Shown here piece by piece: positions 54,631 through 64,000 of a stretch of 64,000 nucleotides of DNA. The stretch comes from Prevotella heparinolytica (lineage in GTDB: Bacteria > Bacteroidota > Bacteroidia > Bacteroidales > Bacteroidaceae). The notes under the pieces are model-generated. The model made no database searches. It was given only the letters and a program-made list of their open reading frames with translations, and was not told where the DNA came from. The stretch covers positions 58,413 through 122,412 of the forward strand of contig NZ_SLXB01000008.1 in the NCBI RefSeq assembly GCF_004342845.1. The letters run 5' to 3'. Position 1 is the stretch's first letter; the number at the start of each line of letters is the position of its first letter. Position numbers and translations under genes: made by a program.

Positions 54631-55755
54631 TTATTCGGATGTTGTTTCAAATTTATAAACGGTGACCTGCCTGTAAACCTCGCCCGGCAGAAGGCTGGTT
54701 GTCGGGAAGTGGGGAATATTGGGAGAATCAGGGAAATGCTGCATCTCAAGGCAAAACCCGTAATATTTTCCATAAATCCGTCCGCCGTGACCGGCCAGAT
54801 AATCCATATTCGAATCCGGAATATAAAATTGCATGCCCGGTTCGGTGGTATATGCTTTCAATACCCGCCCCGATATGGGTTCGACTACCACAGCAGCCAA
54901 TTCAAGCACACCGGGCAACTTACTCAATTTATAATTGACATCATACCCTTTTCTTTCTTCCTCCATACGCATCTTTGCCGGTTTCGGAGAAGTATAATCA
55001 TACGCCGTCCCCGCCACCGCAACCAACTCTCCTGTGGGAATCCCCATGGAATCTACCGGAGTTATGGTATCGGCCTTTATCATATAAATATGATTCGATA
55101 CGGCCTCCTTGCATCCGGCCAGATTAAAATAGCTATGGTTCGTAAGATTTATTACGGTAGGCTTGTCCGTAGTAGCCGTATACTCTAACACAATCTCATT
55201 CCGGTTGGTCAACTTATAAGCTATTGAAAGTTCCAAATTTCCGGGGAATCCTCCTTCCAGATGAACGCTTCTATACTTGAATACAACGATGGCCGTGTCT
55301 TTCACCGTATAAAACGTATCCGTCTCAAATACTTGCCGATAGAATCCCTTTGTACCCCCATGAATGGAATACCCTCTATTGTTCTTTTCCAGATGATACA
55401 CTTGCCCCTGCAACTTAAATTCCGCATTCCTGATTCTATTGGCAAATCGTCCTACCGTAGCTCCAAATTTAGGATGCTTCCCTAAATAATGCTCCACACT
55501 ATCAAACCCCAACACTACATGTTCAAAATTTCCTTGTCTGTCAGGGACAACAACATCAGTCAAAGAAGCCGCATAGTTCGTCACCTTGACACACATTCCG
55601 TTCTTATTTACCAATCTGAAAAGCCGGACAGCCTTATCCTCGAACCGAACAGTAGTTTTCTCCTCATATATGGCTGGCTTATACAAATCTGCTTGCCTGC
55701 ATGCAACCGATAAGAACAAACCCGCAACCCCCAATAAAGCAATAAAATTTCTCAT
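54631..55755 (-). CDS. Aldose 1-epimerase (GalM-like) lipoprotein
   Basis: This 374-residue protein is read from the ATG at 55755; a GTG two codons upstream is possible. The lipobox is SVAC. The mutarotase active site shows VINLTNHSYFNLAG with the catalytic His and FCLEMQHFPDSPN with the catalytic Glu; SIHGGTKGFYRQVF is also typical. It should interconvert alpha and beta anomers of released sugars in the periplasm. It begins 12 bases... from the HTCS stop (55768), so it is co-transcribed with the regulator, and the cupin gene follows. Confidence 0.9.
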   Translation of the reverse strand: MRNFIALLGVAGLFLSVACRQADLYKPAIYEEKTTVRFEDKAVRLFRLVNKNGMCVKVTNYAASLTDVVVPDRQGNFEHVVLGFDSVEHYLGKHPKFGATVGRFANRIRNAEFKLQGQVYHLEKNNRGYSIHGGTKGFYRQVFETDTFYTVKDTAIVVFKYRSVHLEGGFPGNLELSIAYKLTNRNEIVLEYTATTDKPTVINLTNHSYFNLAGCKEAVSNHIYMIKADTITPVDSMGIPTGELVAVAGTAYDYTSPKPAKMRMEEERKGYDVNYKLSKLPGVLELAAVVVEPISGRVLKAYTTEPGMQFYIPDSNMDYLAGHGGRIYGKYYGFCLEMQHFPDSPNIPHFPTTSLLPGEVYRQVTVYKFETTSE

Positions 55756-55767
55756 ATACACCCCATG

Positions 55768-58700
55768 TCACTTCTTTCCATACTCCGTAGGCAGGCAACC
55801 TATATACTTCTTAAAACGAGCCGCAAAATAGGAAGGTGTATTATACCCTACCATAAAGCTTATTTCCGAAACAGAATACTTCCCTTCCTTCAACAACTGA
55901 CAAGCCCGATTAAACCGTATCTTGTGAATAAAGTCGATAGCAGATTTCCCGGTTATGGCTTTAAGTTTCAAATGCAAATTCGAGCGGCTCATATTCATCT
56001 CACGCGCAAACTGCTCCGTGGAGAACTCTACATTATCCATGTTTTTTTCAACAATGGCAATGGCTTTTCGCAACAGCTCTTCATCCATCGTGTTATTCGT
56101 AAGTTTTTCCGGTTCCACTTCCGTCGTATTGGAATAGCGTTCGAAAATACGGTAACGCGTACGTAGCGCATTCAGTATCTTAGCCCTCAAGACTTCAAGA
56201 GAAAAAGGTTTGGCTATATAATCATCGGCTCCAACATGCAAACCTTCCAACTGGTATTTTACATCCGCTTTTGCCGACAGCATGTAAACAGGGATGTGGC
56301 AAGTGCGCAAATTCTGTTTCACCCACTTACACAATTTAACCCCATCCATTACAGGCATCATAACATCCGTAATAATCAAATCCACTTCTTGTTCCTTCAG
56401 GAGTTCCACTGCCTTTTGCCCATTCTCCGCCTCCAGCAGATTGAATAAGTCGACCATGCTGTTGACCAGATATTTCCTCAATTCCTTATTATCTTCCACA
56501 ATCAGGATTGTTCCTCGCTTCCCCCCTTCAACATCCGTAACATTCTCTTCATCCGACTTCTCCTCGTCACCTATATATACATCATGGGCATTGGTGGAAT
56601 AGACGCGTTGCTTCCTTATATCCTCACTTCCATCAAGCAACTCTTCCTGCGCATACACAGACTTGTTCTGAGGCAAATAAATAGAGAAGACAGAACCCTT
56701 TCCGACTTCACTTTGCAGTGCAATCCGACCATGATGCAATTCAACCAGCCTATGCACCAGAGAAAGCCCTATTCCACTCCCCTCACGACCATTTTCAAGC
56801 TGGTAGAAGCGTTCAAAAACCTTTTTTTGTTTCTCTGCCGGAATACCAATCCCCGTATCGGCAACTTGCAACACAAGGTCATCGTTCTCTATATATAACT
56901 TCACCGTAATGCTCTCACCCACTTCTGTATACTTAAAAGCATTCGAAAGCAGGTTATTCACAATCAAATCCAGATAATTCTCATCGAAAAGGACATTTTC
57001 ATCTTGTAGTTCCGTATAGAAATTATAGTCAATATCTTTTCTCTTGGCCAAGCTCTCATAATTCAAGAAACTATTCAACACCCGTTTATACGCATTAGAA
57101 TATACGACTCTAAGTTCAAAGATACCCAACTCGGCCCGCCTGAAATCCATCAGTTGATTGACCAAATGCAACAAACGGCTCGTGTTTCGCTGTATATACA
57201 ATAGTTGCTCATGCTCCCAATGCCCGCTGATACGGTTGAGCAATTCCTGCAAAGGAGCAATAATCAACGTCAACGGTGTTCGCAGTTCATGCGAAATGTT
57301 AACATAAAAACGAATCTTCATCTGATTGATTTCCTCCTGCTTCTCTTTATCCAATCTTTCCATCCGTATCTCGGCCTGCATGCTCTTACGCAACCAAAAG
57401 AAACGTACTATACCAAATATGAACAGAACCGCCGAAAGAGTGAATAAAGAAAGCGCCCACCAAGTACGATACCAGACAGGCAGAATCCGAATATGAAGTA
57501 TAGTGGGGTCATCGTTCCACTTACCATCATTATTCGCAGCCTTTACATAAAAAGTATAATCCCCCGCGGGCAAATTGGAATATGAAACCGGACTTATGTC
57601 ATTTTGCTCATACCATACATCATTATATCCCTCCAATTTATAAGCAAACGTATTATGTTTGCCCGCAATATAATTAGAGACGACAAACGAAATAGCGAAA
57701 GAATTTTGGGAAGAAGACAAGGTTATATGATTTACATACGCAACACTTTCTTTCAATATACCGGTTTCATCATTGGGCAATACTTCCTTATTGTAAATAA
57801 ACAATTTATTAATAACAGGTTTAGGTGCATACGGATTATCAATCAATGTTTCAGGACGAAAAGAGGTGATACCGTTTACTCCTCCAAACAAAATGTCTCC
57901 ATTAATCTTGCGACAATAAGAACCGGCATTGAACTGATTGCTTTGCAATCCGTCCAGAATCGTAAAGTTACGGAACTTTCCACTCTCCGGATTCAGACAA
58001 CTCAACCCTTGATTGGTACTTATCCACAAGCGTCCGTATGCATCTTCCAGAATCCCATAAATAACATTGCTCGGCAAGCCGCTTGCCGTAGTATATTGAA
58101 TTGTATTGGATTCACCTTCTTTCAAAGCAAACAACCCATTGCGTGTACCTATCCACATATATCCGGAAGAAGATTCGTAAAAACAATTCACAAATGCTTG
58201 CCTCAACATGGAGTCCATACGAAATTCAGTGTTGGCAAGCAAAGAGGCGCCGATCTGGTTAAAGACGGAAATGCCCATTTCTCCTCCGGCCCATATACGT
58301 TTCTTAGAATCACGAAACAACAATCGGTTGTATTGTTGTAGTTTATGCCCTTTTTCATCTTTCTCGACAATCGTGAACCGACGCTTTTCTATATCAAAAT
58401 GCAGCAAATATTCCAACGATGCAACCCAAAGGCCTCTATATCCGTCCGAAATGATAGAGTAAATATTATTACTCGGCAAATTGCTGTTCTGACGGTTATA
58501 ATACTCCACATAACCGGATTTCCGATGTAGCGCCATCATGCCTCCGGCATGCGCTCCTACATAGACTTTATCTTGCGCTTCATCTACATACACAGTTTTG
58601 ATGTCTTTAAAAGGTATATCCAGATTATCTGAGTTGAACAAATAATTCCTATATTGCCGCGACACATTGTCATAGTAGTCCAAACCTCCGTCGCTCGTTC

Positions 58701-59805
58701 CAATCCATAGATTGTGCTTGCTATCTTCCACAATGCAACTGACGACATTATTGCTAAGCGAATTCAAGAACGGAACATGTTTGATACGTTGAAACCGATT
58801 GCATAAAGGATGGTAATAATTCAATCCTCCCCAATAAGTACCCAACCACATGCCGCCTTGCAAATCTCTGAAGATACTCCGGACAGAATTCTGGGAAAGG
58901 CTTCCCTCTTGTATTTCCGAACTTCTGATAGACAAGAAGCTATCCGTTCCTTCTTTATAAATATTCAGTCCTCCATACGTACCTACCCACAGCCGGTTCT
59001 CCGTGTCCAATGCCAAAGAGCGCACATAATCCGAATTCAATCCGGATTTACCGCTTGCATAACGATAGTTCTTCAACTCACCGGATTTCGTATCATACAA
59101 ATACAATCCGTCTCCCTCGGTTGCCAACCAAAGTTTATTAAACATTTGACACAAAATAGCATGCACTTTCACACCAGCAGGTATATCTACCAACTTTTCC
59201 AAACTAGCGTTTGATAAAGCATAAACATACACTCCACTTTCTGCCCCTATGTAGACATTATCATCCTGTCTTACTAATGCTGTAGGCTGCAATCTATACA
59301 AAGAAGATGACAACGTATCATTGGAAAAATGCTCCTCTTTTACATCAAAAAGCAAAATACCTTCTGCCGTACCCAACATCAACCAGTCCTTTTTTATTGC
59401 AACGATGCTGTTTACAGCTACATTTATCCCGTCTTTCTTATAATAATAATTAGAAAAAGCATCTTTATGGCGATTATACAAAGACAAACCCTCGCGCGTA
59501 CCTACCCATACCCGGTTGGAATCATCCACCGTAATGCAACGGGAAATATCACTGGCAATGCTGTTGGAGTCTGTATATTGGTGACGATATACAGTAAAGC
59601 TATAACCATCATACTTATTCACACCATCATAGGTTGCAAACCATAAATTCCCCTCTTTATCCTGATTAATCGCAAAAACCGTACTGTGCGATAATCCATC
59701 CTCCAAGCCGATGTGGGAAAAACGAATGTCTTCCATTATAGCGGCATACAGTATACAAGGGAATAATCCTCCTAAAAACACTGACAAAAGCTGAAATATC
59801 TTCAT
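55768..59805 (-). CDS. Hybrid two-component system regulator (HTCS)
   Basis: This 1345-residue one-protein sensor-regulator is read from the ATG at 59805 (signal peptide MKIFQLLSVFLGGLF). Order: 14-odd reg_prop propeller repeats (about 25-680, with recurring LWFATYDGVNKYDG-like blades), YYY domain (about 700-770), membrane helix (about 780-805), HisKA with phospho-His839 in NISHELRTPL, HATPase_c (NLLSNAFKYTEVG about 958; DTGIGIP), receiver with phospho-Asp1147 in LIITDVMMPVMDG, and C-terminal AraC DNA-binding domain (about 1245-1345). It senses a periplasmic oligosaccharide and activates the locus. It lies 38 bases after the 632-residue protein gene, which is therefore probably co-expressed. 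Confidence 0.95.
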   Translation of the reverse strand: MKIFQLLSVFLGGLFPCILYAAIMEDIRFSHIGLEDGLSHSTVFAINQDKEGNLWFATYDGVNKYDGYSFTVYRHQYTDSNSIASDISRCITVDDSNRVWVGTREGLSLYNRHKDAFSNYYYKKDGINVAVNSIVAIKKDWLMLGTAEGILLFDVKEEHFSNDTLSSSLYRLQPTALVRQDDNVYIGAESGVYVYALSNASLEKLVDIPAGVKVHAILCQMFNKLWLATEGDGLYLYDTKSGELKNYRYASGKSGLNSDYVRSLALDTENRLWVGTYGGLNIYKEGTDSFLSIRSSEIQEGSLSQNSVRSIFRDLQGGMWLGTYWGGLNYYHPLCNRFQRIKHVPFLNSLSNNVVSCIVEDSKHNLWIGTSDGGLDYYDNVSRQYRNYLFNSDNLDIPFKDIKTVYVDEAQDKVYVGAHAGGMMALHRKSGYVEYYNRQNSNLPSNNIYSIISDGYRGLWVASLEYLLHFDIEKRRFTIVEKDEKGHKLQQYNRLLFRDSKKRIWAGGEMGISVFNQIGASLLANTEFRMDSMLRQAFVNCFYESSSGYMWIGTRNGLFALKEGESNTIQYTTASGLPSNVIYGILEDAYGRLWISTNQGLSCLNPESGKFRNFTILDGLQSNQFNAGSYCRKINGDILFGGVNGITSFRPETLIDNPYAPKPVINKLFIYNKEVLPNDETGILKESVAYVNHITLSSSQNSFAISFVVSNYIAGKHNTFAYKLEGYNDVWYEQNDISPVSYSNLPAGDYTFYVKAANNDGKWNDDPTILHIRILPVWYRTWWALSLFTLSAVLFIFGIVRFFWLRKSMQAEIRMERLDKEKQEEINQMKIRFYVNISHELRTPLTLIIAPLQELLNRISGHWEHEQLLYIQRNTSRLLHLVNQLMDFRRAELGIFELRVVYSNAYKRVLNSFLNYESLAKRKDIDYNFYTELQDENVLFDENYLDLIVNNLLSNAFKYTEVGESITVKLYIENDDLVLQVADTGIGIPAEKQKKVFERFYQLENGREGSGIGLSLVHRLVELHHGRIALQSEVGKGSVFSIYLPQNKSVYAQEELLDGSEDIRKQRVYSTNAHDVYIGDEEKSDEENVTDVEGGKRGTILIVEDNKELRKYLVNSMVDLFNLLEAENGQKAVELLKEQEVDLIITDVMMPVMDGVKLCKWVKQNLRTCHIPVYMLSAKADVKYQLEGLHVGADDYIAKPFSLEVLRAKILNALRTRYRIFERYSNTTEVEPEKLTNNTMDEELLRKAIAIVEKNMDNVEFSTEQFAREMNMSRSNLHLKLKAITGKSAIDFIHKIRFNRACQLLKEGKYSVSEISFMVGYNTPSYFAARFKKYIGCLPTEYGKK

Positions 59806-59843
59806 AGTCGCATATCTATTATGAGACAAATAAACAAAATATA

Positions 59844-61742
59844 TTAGCGAAAAAAGAGAATAATCTTAATTTTCTTATTTGCATCATCAGGTTTTATTCG
59901 TAAAGGAACAAACGAAAAACCGGGGACGGGATTGAATATCCTGCCATCGTCATCCGTAGCCGCCACTTCAAGACGTCCTGCCTTACATGTAATGCCCAAT
60001 ATCCCGTTGTTCTTGGTTATGAAGGCCTCCTGCCGGGTGACTTTTACTACTTCTTCGGGCGATGCGATAACCGGTAAGACAAGATATACCGAATCCGGAC
60101 ACTGCTCCACCTCCATCATGACACCTTGCTCCGAATATGTATAATCTATTTTTACCGAAACTTCACCTTGCTTAGGAGCTCTTTGGTCAATATCGACCAA
60201 GTGTGTATTTACCCTGAATTTATAAATGCCATTCTCCACACAGCAGCTTATCTCCGTATCCAAATCATCCAGATTACTATATGTCACTCCATGCTGAACG
60301 GTTTCAAGCCGGGGAGTACCTCCCATCAAATACTTGCGGGCATTGCTCTGCATATTGGGAGCTTCTATCAGTTTATATTGATTCATGGTTGCAGCAAATA
60401 TCGGTCCTGCCTGCGAATGCCATAATAACGAAAGAGCTCCTCCCATCGGATGGGTACCTTTTACTTTGTATTCCGCATCATAGCCGGTAAATGTAGCACG
60501 CCAAGAACCTTGAGACACCAGCCATGTACGTATATCCCGAAAATGTTTCATACCATACTCTGCATCACGCGGCAACTTTCCGCAAGGTTTAATCTCTAAA
60601 AGAGGCTGCTCCAAAAAGGAAGCCAATGCCTTGGCATGCCCGAAAGTATGGTGGATGCAAGGAGGAACACCCGAAACACAATAGTGCAGACCTCCATAAA
60701 GAAGTCCGCCGTGAGTAGACTCTTTCAGCAAGCTGATATTGCGACGGATAGCCTCTACATACGATGGGTTATGCAAAGCCAGCAAATAATATCCTCCCAT
60801 AAAACCATCGCTTGTGCGTCCTCCCCAATACGTCCACTTAAAGCTACGTGTTCCCCAACTATTATCCCAAGCACCATCGGGTAACATAAACTCCAGATGT
60901 GTATCCATTGAATGCTTTATCAGTGATAGCAATGCCGTATCATTAGCCATCACTGCATAATAGGCCATATTGGGCAAAGACTCTTCTACGTTGTATAACA
61001 AATCTACCGGACGGCATCCGTTCAGAGTTTCAGACCATATATCCGGTCCTTCTCCATAGAGAAAAAAATCATGTTTCGTGAAGTAGCTTCTCAGGTCAAC
61101 AGCAATTCTCATCGCCTCTTCTTTAAAATCCGGACGGTTGCACATTTCCCCGATGGCATACAAAGCGTATGTTGCCGAAGCCGAATAATTCACATTCATA
61201 TTCCTCATCCCTTTTCGGTTACGACTATATATGAAGGGTGTATTCTTCATAAATTCACCGGCTTGCAGCAGTTGGTGTTTCCAATAGTTGCGGGTGGAGT
61301 CATCCAACAAGTGCCCATGATAATGCAAGGCTTCATAGAGAGCGATGGAAGCGAATACCGTTGTGCCGTTCCAATCGGAAACATGTACATCGTTCATCCA
61401 TGAGCCATCAGGACGATGCACATTCTCCATCCAGCGCATCAAACGCTTGGCACCAAGCAGATATTTCTCATTTCCGGTTTTGTCGGCCAGATACATTAAA
61501 GGAAGTACGGCATCGCCAATACGCCCGTGCATACGAGCACATGCAGGACACAACACACCTCCATCAAGTGCCGGATGAGGACTTGTGCACTGATAGGTTA
61601 AAAAAGCATCCATCCACCCTGTCAACAAATTCTCCGCTTCACTACGTAAAGAAATAACAAACTGATTTTCGTGCGTATCAGCAACCTGTCCTGACAAGAA
61701 CGACGCATATAACAGCAATATGACAAAGAGGATGTTCTTCAT
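59844..61742 (-). CDS. Secreted alpha/alpha-toroid protein, candidate glycan lyase or hydrolase
   Basis: This 632-residue protein has a signal peptide (about 1-18). From about 25 to 400 it is helical with repeated Trp/Gly-rich turns typical of (alpha/alpha) barrels: GRIGDAVLPLMYLADKTG, LYNVEESLPNMAYYAV, WTYWGGRTSDGFMGGYYLLA. It has a Cys52, CPAC (65-68) group and a His-rich segment CIHHTFGHAKAL (about 361-372). From about 440 a beta-sandwich follows, as in heparinase II/III enzymes. I cannot place it in a named PL or GH family. Co-transcription with the HTCS and divergence from a sulfatase gene suggest a heparan-processing step. Confidence 0.75.
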   Translation of the reverse strand: MKNILFVILLLYASFLSGQVADTHENQFVISLRSEAENLLTGWMDAFLTYQCTSPHPALDGGVLCPACARMHGRIGDAVLPLMYLADKTGNEKYLLGAKRLMRWMENVHRPDGSWMNDVHVSDWNGTTVFASIALYEALHYHGHLLDDSTRNYWKHQLLQAGEFMKNTPFIYSRNRKGMRNMNVNYSASATYALYAIGEMCNRPDFKEEAMRIAVDLRSYFTKHDFFLYGEGPDIWSETLNGCRPVDLLYNVEESLPNMAYYAVMANDTALLSLIKHSMDTHLEFMLPDGAWDNSWGTRSFKWTYWGGRTSDGFMGGYYLLALHNPSYVEAIRRNISLLKESTHGGLLYGGLHYCVSGVPPCIHHTFGHAKALASFLEQPLLEIKPCGKLPRDAEYGMKHFRDIRTWLVSQGSWRATFTGYDAEYKVKGTHPMGGALSLLWHSQAGPIFAATMNQYKLIEAPNMQSNARKYLMGGTPRLETVQHGVTYSNLDDLDTEISCCVENGIYKFRVNTHLVDIDQRAPKQGEVSVKIDYTYSEQGVMMEVEQCPDSVYLVLPVIASPEEVVKVTRQEAFITKNNGILGITCKAGRLEVAATDDDGRIFNPVPGFSFVPLRIKPDDANKKIKIILFFR

Positions 61743-61991
61743 TTTTCTTATGTTTAGATTTCAATATTCAAAGATAGGCTTTCGGAGGTAATTTTTGAAC
61801 CTTTTTTATTCAATATACTGCCTACATACGTCCACAACCATCTGCAATTTCGTTGAATCAGTAGCAATTTTGTCGAAAAGCGGGCTTTAAAAACAATATT
61901 GGCACACTTTTAAACATAAAAAGCGTTTATCAAGCATAAACATCACTACTTTAGCAACAACAATCGAATATCCTTAAAGAGTTCATTTATT
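61743..61991. promoter_or_regulatory. Divergent control region between the toroid and sulfatase genes
   Basis: On the minus strand TATCTTTG (61776-61769) is a good -7 box for the leftward operon. On the plus strand TACTTTAG (61947-61954) is one base off consensus for the sulfatase. GCAATTTCGTTGAA (61844) and GCAATTTTGTCGAA (61864) form a direct repeat of 20-bp period with two mismatches. AAACAATATT (61891-61900) resembles the GRACAATRTT block of the susC promoters. These are candidate regulator sites only. Confidence 0.45.
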
Positions 61992-63959
61992 ATGGAACAC
62001 TTACCTTTATTAATGTGCACAGCTTTCTATGGATTGTATGCCGTACAGACAGAAGCAGCGGTAAAGAAAGACAAACGTCCCAATATCCTTTGGCTCACTT
62101 TCGAAGATACCAGCGCATACGAATTCGGATGCTACGGCAATAAAGACGTACATACGCCCAACACCGACAGTTTAGCCGCCCGCGGCATACAGTTCATGAA
62201 CGCATGGTCGGTAGCCCCGCAAAGTTCGGCTGCGCGCTCATCACTTATCACCGGATGCTATGCCACAACGTATGGAATGGATATACACCCGGTTCCATAC
62301 GACACTCCTTCAAACATTTTCTTCCCGCAAAACCTACGTGAAGCCGGGTATTATTGCACCAACAACAGTAAAACCCACTATAACTCCACGACCGATAACA
62401 AAATTTGTTGGGATGAATGTGCGCCAAACGCTTCATACAACAGTCCCAAACGAGAAAAAGACCAACCGTTTTTCGCCGTATTCAATACGGTAACTTCCCA
62501 CATGGGACGCATCCGTACTTTCCATACAGATGGACGTCGGGACTACACCAAAGAGGGCATTTATCCTGCATTGCTTTCTTTGCCTTCCTACGTACCGGAC
62601 TTGCCGGAAGTACGCTCTGACTATGCGGGACATCTGGAAGCGGTACAAGATGTGGACACTTGGTTGGGCTTCTTCTTGAGAGACTTGAAAGAAAAAGGGT
62701 TAGACGAGAATACCATCATATTCTTTTTCAGCGACCACGGAGGATGTGTTCCGCGAGGCAAGGGATATTTGTATGAAAGCGGTCTGAAAGTTCCTTTGAT
62801 CATTTACTTTCCACCCAAATGGCAATATTTGGCAGATAAAATTCCGGGTAAAGAATGCGGTTTAGTCAACTTCACGGATTTAGGGCCTACCGTACTTAGT
62901 CTTGCGGGTGTAAAGCCACCCAAACAAATGCAAGGCAAAGCCCTTTACGGAAAGTTCGCAAACAAAGAAAAACGTGAAATGCAATTCGCACTGGCAGCCA
63001 ACCAACTACATCATTATATGCCTGTACGAGCCGTTACCGACGGACGTTTCAAGTATATCCGCAGTTACATTCCATATCGCCAATTTGCCCTACGTAATTA
63101 TTACCAATGGGGAATGCCATCCAACAAGGCATGGGATAAACTGGTATTAGAAGGACATAATACCAATCCCGACTGGGAACAGACTTTCAACGCTCATCCG
63201 GCAGAAATGTTGTTCGACCTTGAAAAAGATCCGGGGGAGTTGCACGACCTTTCCAACTCTCCCGAATATGCCGAGACCCTCGTAAGAATGCGCCGGGCAC
63301 TATCGGAGCATATTCGCTCTACCCACGACTTGGGATTTTTTCTTCCCACCTCGCGCACCGGACATATCCTATATGACAAAGTTCGCAAGGAGAAATACCC
63401 GTTGGAAGCGTTATACACGCTTATAGAAACAGCCGGGACGGCCACTGCCGCCTCTCTACCCTTATTAGAAAAAGCGATTGAAAGCCCTCTGGCGGAAATA
63501 CGTTTCTGGGGAGTAGTGGGATTTGCCAAACTCGCCAGAGAAAAGCAAATCAGGACTTGCCCGCAAACCTTGTCGAATCTCCTCCGAGACAATGACCCTT
63601 ACATTGCTTCCGAAGCCGCCTATGCGGTTGCTTATACGGGTAAAGCCCAAGAAGGTATTTCGCGTTTAGTAACTCCTGTTTTGGAAAAAGATAGAAAAAT
63701 CGGCTACTCTTCGCTGGAATGTCTATCTTTAGACCCGGAAATACGTGACAGCATCCGCCCGTTCATTCCAGAATTAAAGAAAGCTGCAGAAACCCTGCCA
63801 CGTATTGAAAACGAGGATGCCGGACTCATGGCACGGGGCATCCTCATCAACTTGGGTGAAATGGATATAAAAGACCTGCACGGTCCCGAAGCATATGAAA
63901 AAGGTTTGAAGTTAAACCAAGGGCGCAGAGCAATGGTGCCTCTGCCCACTAAAAAATAA
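61992..63959 (+). CDS. Sulfatase with C-terminal HEAT repeats, SGSH-like, Ser-type
   Basis: This 655-residue sulfatase has an N-terminal hydrophobic leader (LPLLMCTAFYGLYAV). The S1-fold core has RPNILWLTFEDT with the metal acid Asp39 and the modification site SSAARSSLITG, where Ser78 would become formylglycine. SDHGGCVPRGKGYLYESG follows near 255. The combination of an early FEDT, TTYGMDIHP after the site and FFAVFNTVTSHMG recalls the sulfamidase (SGSH, S1_8) group, so heparan N-sulfate is a plausible substrate. Residues about 470-620 are HEAT-like helical repeats (PLAEIRFWGVVGFAKLA; NDPYIASEAAYAVAYTG). It is the only locus gene seen on the plus strand; the next frame starts 4 bases after its stop. 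Confidence 0.87.
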   Translation: MEHLPLLMCTAFYGLYAVQTEAAVKKDKRPNILWLTFEDTSAYEFGCYGNKDVHTPNTDSLAARGIQFMNAWSVAPQSSAARSSLITGCYATTYGMDIHPVPYDTPSNIFFPQNLREAGYYCTNNSKTHYNSTTDNKICWDECAPNASYNSPKREKDQPFFAVFNTVTSHMGRIRTFHTDGRRDYTKEGIYPALLSLPSYVPDLPEVRSDYAGHLEAVQDVDTWLGFFLRDLKEKGLDENTIIFFFSDHGGCVPRGKGYLYESGLKVPLIIYFPPKWQYLADKIPGKECGLVNFTDLGPTVLSLAGVKPPKQMQGKALYGKFANKEKREMQFALAANQLHHYMPVRAVTDGRFKYIRSYIPYRQFALRNYYQWGMPSNKAWDKLVLEGHNTNPDWEQTFNAHPAEMLFDLEKDPGELHDLSNSPEYAETLVRMRRALSEHIRSTHDLGFFLPTSRTGHILYDKVRKEKYPLEALYTLIETAGTATAASLPLLEKAIESPLAEIRFWGVVGFAKLAREKQIRTCPQTLSNLLRDNDPYIASEAAYAVAYTGKAQEGISRLVTPVLEKDRKIGYSSLECLSLDPEIRDSIRPFIPELKKAAETLPRIENEDAGLMARGILINLGEMDIKDLHGPEAYEKGLKLNQGRRAMVPLPTKK

Positions 63960-63963
63960 ATTT

Positions 63964-64000
63964 ATGCGTAATACAATCAGAATAGCCGTTTTACTGTCTT
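63964..64000 (+). CDS. Start of next gene in the sulfatase operon (3' truncated)
   Basis: ATG at 63964, four bases after the sulfatase stop, opens a frame reading MRNTIRIAVLLS to the window end. It has the look of a signal peptide. Product cannot be judged. Confidence 0.6.
   Translation, partial: MRNTIRIAVLLS

Noticed and set aside
57604..58341. 245-codon open frame inside the HTCS gene
   Set aside because: Antisense to the propeller region, with no start context or family.

Overview
The window is a piece of a Bacteroides chromosome. This rests on gene content rather than on a marker search: SusC/SusD pairs, a hybrid two-component regulator, NigD-like and DUF3822 proteins, Bacteroidetes-type TAnnTTTG promoter boxes and almost no Shine-Dalgarno sites. 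The species cannot be fixed by reading alone.

Positions 1-13636 are mostly housekeeping. ftsH (5' truncated) and cdsA run rightwards. A NigD-like lipoprotein, lpxB and surE run leftwards. parA, parB, a DUF5683 membrane protein, an MltD-type lytic transglycosylase and a RelA/SpoT synthetase-hydrolase run rightwards. A MerR regulator and a WYL regulator are divergent; the WYL gene overlaps a small acidic membrane protein gene.

Positions 13637-17493 are an AT-rich accessory island. It holds a 223-bp element with inverted ends, a zinc-ribbon membrane protein, a GIY-YIG nuclease-like protein and a MUG-like uracil-DNA glycosylase. It also holds a DUF4373 gene broken by one in-frame TGA and flanked by 46-bp inverted repeats.

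Positions 17494-32345 return to core functions: an M23 peptidase, alaS, a RecD-like helicase, a conserved membrane protein, DUF3822 and rsmD genes, cardiolipin synthase, a TonB-family barrel protein, aroB and a cytidylate-kinase-like protein.

Positions 32756-64000 are a large polysaccharide utilization locus whose content points to heparin/heparan sulfate. It has a PL15-type and a PL12-type lyase, a GH88 unsaturated glucuronyl hydrolase, a GlcNAc-6-O-sulfatase-like and an SGSH-like sulfatase, two SusC/SusD pairs, a ROK kinase, a KdgF-like cupin, an aldose 1-epimerase and an HTCS regulator. Two further proteins, a DUF3604 metal hydrolase and a secreted 632-residue toroid protein, have no assigned step. 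The likely flow is surface capture and import of oligosaccharides by SusC/D, periplasmic depolymerisation and desulfation, release of unsaturated uronate by GH88, ring processing by cupin and epimerase, and amino-sugar phosphorylation by ROK. The HTCS senses an oligosaccharide. The two susC promoters share an ungapped upstream module that is a candidate HTCS target.

The least explained structure is a set of seven intergenic arrays of 21-23-bp tandem units, 3 to 7 copies each. Six are built on short hyphenated palindromes. Each array has its own sequence but all share the same two-helical-turn period. I do not recognise a described element with this architecture.
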